Translations under genes and position numbers: made by a program | Notes under the pieces: model-generated | Databases searched by the model: none | What the model was told of the DNA's origin: nothing | The model's input: the letters and a program-made list of their open reading frames with translations, nothing else | From: Cryptomeria japonica | Lineage: Eukaryota > Streptophyta > Pinopsida > Cupressales > Cupressaceae | Direction: 5' to 3' | Assembly (NCBI RefSeq): GCF_030272615.1 | Contig: NC_081405.1 | Location: 608,206,677 to 608,270,676, forward strand | DNA: 64,000 bases | Shown: positions 59,310 to 64,000 of the stretch, in pieces | Position numbering within the stretch: the first letter of the stretch is position 1 | Layout of the letters: the number at the start of each line of letters is the position of its first letter

Positions 59310-60651
59310 ACTACAGTTGCAGAGCATGGGAATAGAAGGTTTCAAAGACCTCTATGAAGGAGATGAAGACTTCTCATCAGCTTACAAGGTTTGCAAGGAG
59401 TTTGAGAACCATTTCCATGGTGAGTATGCAAATTACACTCTCCAAAATAGTCTCTTGTTCAAGGGTAATCAGTTGTGTGTACCGAGAGGATTCGTGAGGG
59501 AAAACCTCATCCAAGAGAAACACAATGGTAGTTTGAGTGGATACTTTGGAGTCAACAAAACCTTGGATTTAGTACGGAGGTACTATTATTGGCCAAAGTT
59601 GCCAAGAGATGTGAAAAGATATGTGGAGCAATGTGGTGTGTGTCAAAGAGCAAAAGGAGGATCAAGCAATGCTGGTCTTTATCAACCATTACCGATCCCA
59701 AATAGACCTTGGGAATGTATAATCATGGACTTTGTAGTAGGACTTCCCAAGACAAAAACAGGTATGGACAACATCTATGTGGTAGTAGATAGATTTTCCA
59801 AAATGAGCCATTTTATTCCATGTAGGACTACACATGATGCAAGCTATGTTGCACATCTTTTCTTTAAGGAGATTGTTAGAATTCATGGACTCCCTTTAAG
59901 CATTGTTTCAGACATGGACATCAAGTTCATGGGCCGTTTTTGGCAAACATTATGGAGGAGACTAGGAACTAACTTGTCATTTAGCTCAGCTTACCATCCA
60001 CAAACAAATGGTCAAACTGGAGTCATCAATAGGGTGTTAGGCAATTTGTTGAGGTGTTTAACTAAGGAGTATGGTCAGACATGGGACCTAATCATTCCTC
60101 AAGCAGAGTATGCATATAATGACAGTGTGCATAGGACCACTGGTAAAAGTCCTTTTGAGGTTGTGTATGGCAAACATCCAAGAGGAGTATGTGAGTTAAG
60201 AGACCTTGGTAGTTTGGAAATGAAGAGTGGACAAGTAGAGGACTTCACTCAAACCATCAAGGAAGTTCAAGAGCAAGTTAAGAAGGCCATCCTTGAATCC
60301 ACTCAAAAACTGAAAGCCAAAGTGGATGAGAAAAGGAGAGAAGTTCAGTTTAAGGTGGGTGACTATGTGATGGTCTATTTGAGCAAAGCTAGGATGCAAA
60401 GTGGTAAGCCTACCAAACTGCAAATGCGAAGGGTAGGACCTTGTAGAATCCTGTCACAATATGGTAAGAATTCTTACAGGATTGATCTACCTTCAGATTT
60501 GGCTATATCACTAGTCTTTAACGTTGCTGATATGATCATGTACAAGGGTGAGATAGAAGGGAAGACTATGAATCAAGCCAAGGTACTGCATGACCTAGAT
60601 GTTAATGCCTTACCGCATGTGAAGAAGCCTATAGCAGAGGAGATCTTGTAA
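59310..60651 (+). pseudogene. Gypsy integrase, long open frame but catalytic Glu missing
   Basis: Part of a 497-codon open frame (59158-60651). Zinc-binding region: first His in KHNG, second replaced by Tyr (GYFGVNKT, CAC to TAC against the left copy), CGVC intact near 59630. Core: Asp in MDFVVGLPK (59724), Asp in SDMD (59911), but the third residue reads QTNGQTGV (60001-60024), Gly instead of Glu, as in the left copy. The change predates the duplication, so this lineage had probably lost integrase activity earlier (inference). C-terminal basic domain 60180-60560. Confidence 0.95.
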
Positions 60652-60812
60652 TCTAGAGTAAAGAAGTCCACCAGACACCAGGTCTACATGGAACACTTGG
60701 TGAAGTGAGCAGGTCAGCTTGAGTCTGAAGCTACCTGGGTTTAAGAGATTAGGTTCAAGACACTTGGCATAGACCCAGCTCTCATCTCTTCTTCTATTTT
60801 TTAGTTGTGTGT
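60652..60812 (+). pseudogene. Chromodomain remnant and 3' non-coding leader
   Basis: Beyond the TAA at 60649 (CAA in the left copy) the frame continues RVKKSTRHQVYMEHLVK-stop..ESEATW, a chromodomain core in which TGG became TGA. About 50 bp of non-coding sequence, absent in the left copy, lead to the polypurine tract. Confidence 0.8.
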
Positions 60813-60824
60813 AGAGGGGGAGTA
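60813..60824 (+). promoter_or_regulatory. Polypurine tract
   Basis: AGAGGGGGAGTA directly before the 3' LTR, also at 1460-1471 in the left copy. Confidence 0.9.
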
Positions 60825-62379
60825 TGGTGTAGGAGCACCCTTCCAAGCTCTCCCTCCTTCTTGTTTTGTTGGTGTTATGCTTCTTTTGAAGCCTTTGTAT
60901 ATAAAATAATGAGCCATGTGCTCATAGGTCCTATTTAGGGTCCTAATTGAGGTCTTAAGGGTTATAAGTCAAGATTGAGGATTCCTTAAAAATTGAGGGT
61001 ATGTGTGCCTGGGAGGTGTTTAGGTGTCCTTTATAACATGGTGGTGTCCTTAGGTTGGCCCAATGTGGGTCTAGGAGTCATGAAAAGCAACATTGGGAAA
61101 GTTGCTCAAAAGTTGCATGACAACTTTGAAAAGTTGTCAAGCAACTTTTCCACCATGATGTCAAATTCTTTAGGTTAGCATGGAAAACCCTAGTATCAGC
61201 ACACAAATAGAGGTATGGGTAGTATAATTATTTCCAAACCCTAAGTTAATGGGTTGGATGTCAGACATTGTACGACTCAAACAAAGTGACTAGACTGTGA
61301 CTGTTTGTTGGTTACCAGTCAATTTGAAAGAAGAAACCAAGCAAGTTAATGGATTGATTCACATGCAAAACTGTGTGGATTGTCTTCAATGGTTTTAGTT
61401 TGCAGGTTGTGTGTGTTTGTAAATATTTTGAAAACTATCTTCTTACTATCTAGTTTTGGACAGGATTGTGTAAATGGCTGCATAACTCCATTCCCCATTG
61501 TGGAACCACCATGAAACCATGGGGAATGAGAGTGCAGACCTTGTACCATATTGCAAAGAAAGTAGGTCCCTTGAAAATGTAGGGAGGCCATCAAGAGACC
61601 CAATCCTAGGCGAGAATAAATAGTGCCTGGCTAGGAAGGGTTAAGTTGCAGAGGTCTTGGAGAGCAAGGTTGGTCAAAGAAGAGAGCACCCTTTGGAGGA
61701 GTTGGAGAAGGGTGAGTGAAGTACCATTTGTGTGAAAGAGAAGCTTCCACCAATCTAGACAAGGTGGAAAGAATAGCAAACCTGCACTGTGTCCCTAGCA
61801 ATCCTGAAAACCCTCCTAAAAACCCTTAAAAAACCTTAAAATCTACCTAGGGCACTGTATGGCTTCTTGGAGGCCTAAAACCTAGAAAATCCTTGAGCCC
61901 TTGCCAAATGAATGGTAGTCCATTTTGGGAGTTTGGGTTGTTTGTGCATCGTTTGGGAGAGGAAGCCCTAAAGGACCGGGTAGGAGGCCTAATTGGTCCT
62001 AATCCTTGTAGCCCTATTTTGTAAGCAAAAAGACAAAATAGTGAAATTGGTAAGGGGTTGGAGTCTTGAAACTTCTTGGGGGCACATGAATGGGTGGAAA
62101 GACCATGAATTAGACCTGATGTAACCTTGCTAAGACCTTGGAAGGTGTAGAACAAGCCTAGCCCTTATTAGCCATAGTAAGGGATTTTGAGTCTCATGAG
62201 TAGGAGAGACCTTAGTAGAAGTATTGCAACTCATTGGTGGGTGGATTTAGCAAGGTAAGGGGACTCCTCAAGCAAAGGAAGTCCTAGAGACCCTAGGGTG
62301 TGTGGAGAACACCAAGTGATCCAAGAAAAGGATCCAAGAGCATAGACTAGGCTAGTCTATCCCAAACCCCATCCCATCA
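60825..62379 (+). repeat. 3' LTR of full-length gypsy element
   Basis: TGGTGTAGG to CCCATCCCATCA, TATATAAA at 60898-60905, hairpin at 61108-61149. Lacks about 35 bp near 61392 that the other two LTRs keep. Closer to the LTR at 1472-3064 than to its own 5' partner. Confidence 0.96.
61108..61149 (+). other. Inverted repeat (hairpin) in gypsy LTR
   Basis: 20-base arms 61108-61127 and 61130-61149 with one mismatch, preceded by further AAAGTTGC words. Confidence 0.8.
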
Positions 62380-64000
62380 ATTAATTTGGACAAAGCCTAA
62401 ATCGGGTTCATACTTAATAAAAGAGGGTTATGAAATTATTAGTAGGAATTCTCAATCACCCCTTCATTGGATATGCTTTTCCTTTTGCTAGAAAAACGTA
62501 GGGTTGCCAAAAGAAGGTACATTTTATTAGCTTGCGCTTAAGGATACGATTATCACAAGTGAAAGGCTTTCTAACTTTTGTATCTCTCCTCCCTTTCATT
62601 ATATTCTCTGTAACATGGAGTTGGAACGAGGGGATCATCTACATTTAAATTATCCTTTTGCATATGAATTCTAGTCATGGGTTTGTCACAAACTCTGCTA
62701 GCTCAGTCCATTTCACTCTAAACTTATCATGGTTTTTGAAGCATGACCGAGATTGTATAAGGATTTCTTCTTTTCTTATTTATGGGAAGTTTCTCTAGCT
62801 ATTCTAATTTGGTACTTATGGTGGGAAAGGACTAAGAGTATTTTTAAGGAGAAAAAAATGATGTCTCATGTAATTGTTAATATATAAAACTCTATTTTGG
62901 AGGTTGTTAAAGCTCATACCTCCAAATACAAAAACTTAGATTCCCCTTTCACCTCATGGGAGGATACAATCCTTAAGGAATGGAAGGGCATTTCTCTCCC
63001 CTTCAAAGGAAGTTTATTAAATAATTATAGTGGGAAGTATAAGAGAAGAGATGTTAAATGGAAACCTCCTGATTATCCCTTCTAGAAACTAGATTTTGAC
63101 AATGCAGCCAAAGGTAACCTTATCATTTCAGGGGAGGGTTTTTTTATTCATAATTATAGGGGTGTAATCTAAGTGGTGGGCATGACAAGGATCCCGAATA
63201 CTACCAACAATGTGGCATAAGTAACAACTTTATTACATGGCCTACAAGTGGTGTGTGAATATGGGATTAACAATCTAGTGATAGAAGGAGATGCCTAGAA
63301 CATCATATTGGCTCTCAAAAAATTTGAAACTCCTAGTTGGAAAGTTAATTATGTCCTTCAAGCAGCTCGACTTCTTAAAAAATTCCAAGCATATTCAATT
63401 TATCACTACTTTAGAATAGCAAATAGAATGGTAGATGGTCTTCCAAAAAGAGGATGGAGTCTTACACAAGCAAATATCTGATTGGGTAGGATAGATATTC
63501 AAAATGATACCATTCTAGCACCAATTACTTAGGAAAAATCATTTAGAATTTCGATAACCCTTTTGGTTTTATTGCAGGTCCTAATAGTAAAAAGAGGAGT
63601 CACCCTCTTAGTGGATAGCTCCCACTGGCCTATGCCCACTGTCTGTGAACAACTCATCCCCTTGCTTTGTCCATTTAATGATTCCCATGGAGGTACCGAT
63701 TATGGGAATGTGTCCTTTTTAGTATGATCCATTACATTTGGCAAGTTTTTGATATTGCATGCAACAACTTCAAGAAACAAAAGGCTTTAGGAAGGATGAT
63801 CTTCCATGTGAAGTGTGCTTAGAATGGTACGTGGCAAGTTTTTTTGAAGCATGCCATTTATCCTCTTTACCATATTATATCTTTCCCTTGTGCAAATTTA
63901 TTGCCTCCTACCATCACCACATGTCAAGGCTTGTGCATCTTCAGAGAGTATGGGATTTAATAGGTGCTATTTGCTTCATTTTTGGCCTAGTTATAGAATT
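62380..64000 (+). mobile_element. LINE 3' part: RT zinc-binding region and RNase H (right copy)
   Basis: Resumes the LINE that was cut at 54551. zf-RVT-like reading near 62600-62720; RNase H at 62897-63480 with LDFDNAAKGN (63092), VIEGDA (63281) and MVDGLPKRGW (63430; Gly replaces Ala of the left copy). Stops match the left copy at 63082, 63170, 63217 and 63296, so decay of the LINE preceded the duplication; an extra TAA at 62886 is private. Continues beyond the window. Confidence 0.88.

Larger units (their letters stand above)
54552..62379 (+). mobile_element. Full-length gypsy chromovirus nested in a LINE
   Basis: 7.83 kb, flanked by ATTAA on both sides (54547-54551 and 62380-62384). LTRs TG..CA of 1579 and 1555 bp, Met-tRNA primer site, polypurine tract. 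The interior is one polyprotein frame (gag, protease, RT, RNase H, integrase, chromodomain) with about ten stops and one frameshift near 58850. Its 3' half is duplicated at 1-3064. Confidence 0.96.
59310..64000 (+). repeat. Right copy of the nested gypsy-in-LINE duplication
   Basis: Counterpart of 1-4684; continues past the window end. Differences are mostly single substitutions plus a few indels (10 bp in the LTR hairpin region, about 35 bp in the LTR, about 44 bp before the polypurine tract). Confidence 0.93.

Noticed and set aside
1-64000. Intact host protein-coding gene or rRNA/tRNA gene
   Set aside because: No frame without element signatures has convincing length, motif or splice structure, and no tRNA or rRNA sequence was recognised.

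Overview
The window reads as nuclear DNA of a plant with a large, repeat-packed genome, most likely a gymnosperm (inference from the AT-rich sequence, many old and nested LTR elements, chromoviral gypsy elements, plant-type LINEs and methionine-tRNA primer sites; no species can be named). I found no intact host gene. Almost every coding-like stretch is a decayed piece of a mobile element, broken by stops and frameshifts.

Layout. 1-4684: end of a Ty3/gypsy chromovirus (integrase, chromodomain, 3' LTR) sitting in a LINE; the same arrangement recurs at 59310-64000. 4.8-17 kb: mostly unassigned AT-rich sequence with short tandem duplications, a Ty1/copia RT scrap (13.1 kb) and a 370-bp TRIM-like miniature LTR element on the minus strand (15494-15863). 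17-20.1 kb: remains of a transposase-like gene with one visible intron. 20.45-28.2 kb: a CCCCTTAAGCC-type minisatellite flanking a 6.7-kb LTR element (20721-27453) that has a gag-like gene and a 1,118-codon frame of unknown function but no recognisable pol. 28.6-32.1 kb: a 5'-truncated gypsy element. 33-34.1 and 42.9-44.1 kb: relics of an unknown ORF family. 34124-40699: a complete-length gypsy chromovirus with a second TRIM-like element inside its RT (37340-37712). 42.1 kb: LINE RNase H scrap. 46405-49818: minus-strand copia element with most of pol deleted. 49.8-54.55 and 62.38-64 kb: one LINE split by a full-length gypsy chromovirus (54552-62379, 5-bp target duplication ATTAA).

How the parts relate. 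The elements record an order of events. A LINE was hit by a gypsy element; the nested pair was then duplicated, because both copies share the same element-LINE junction and their 3' LTRs resemble each other more than the 5' LTR of the same element. Another gypsy element received a TRIM. Decay is dominated by changes that look like C-to-T (CAG/CAA to TAG/TAA, CGA to TGA), as expected for methylated, silenced plant repeats.

The most interesting items are the TRIM-like family (four LTRs, each 159 bp, in two unrelated positions and opposite orientations), the pol-less LTR element whose 3.36-kb frame is free of net frameshifts, and the shared nested junction at the two window ends.
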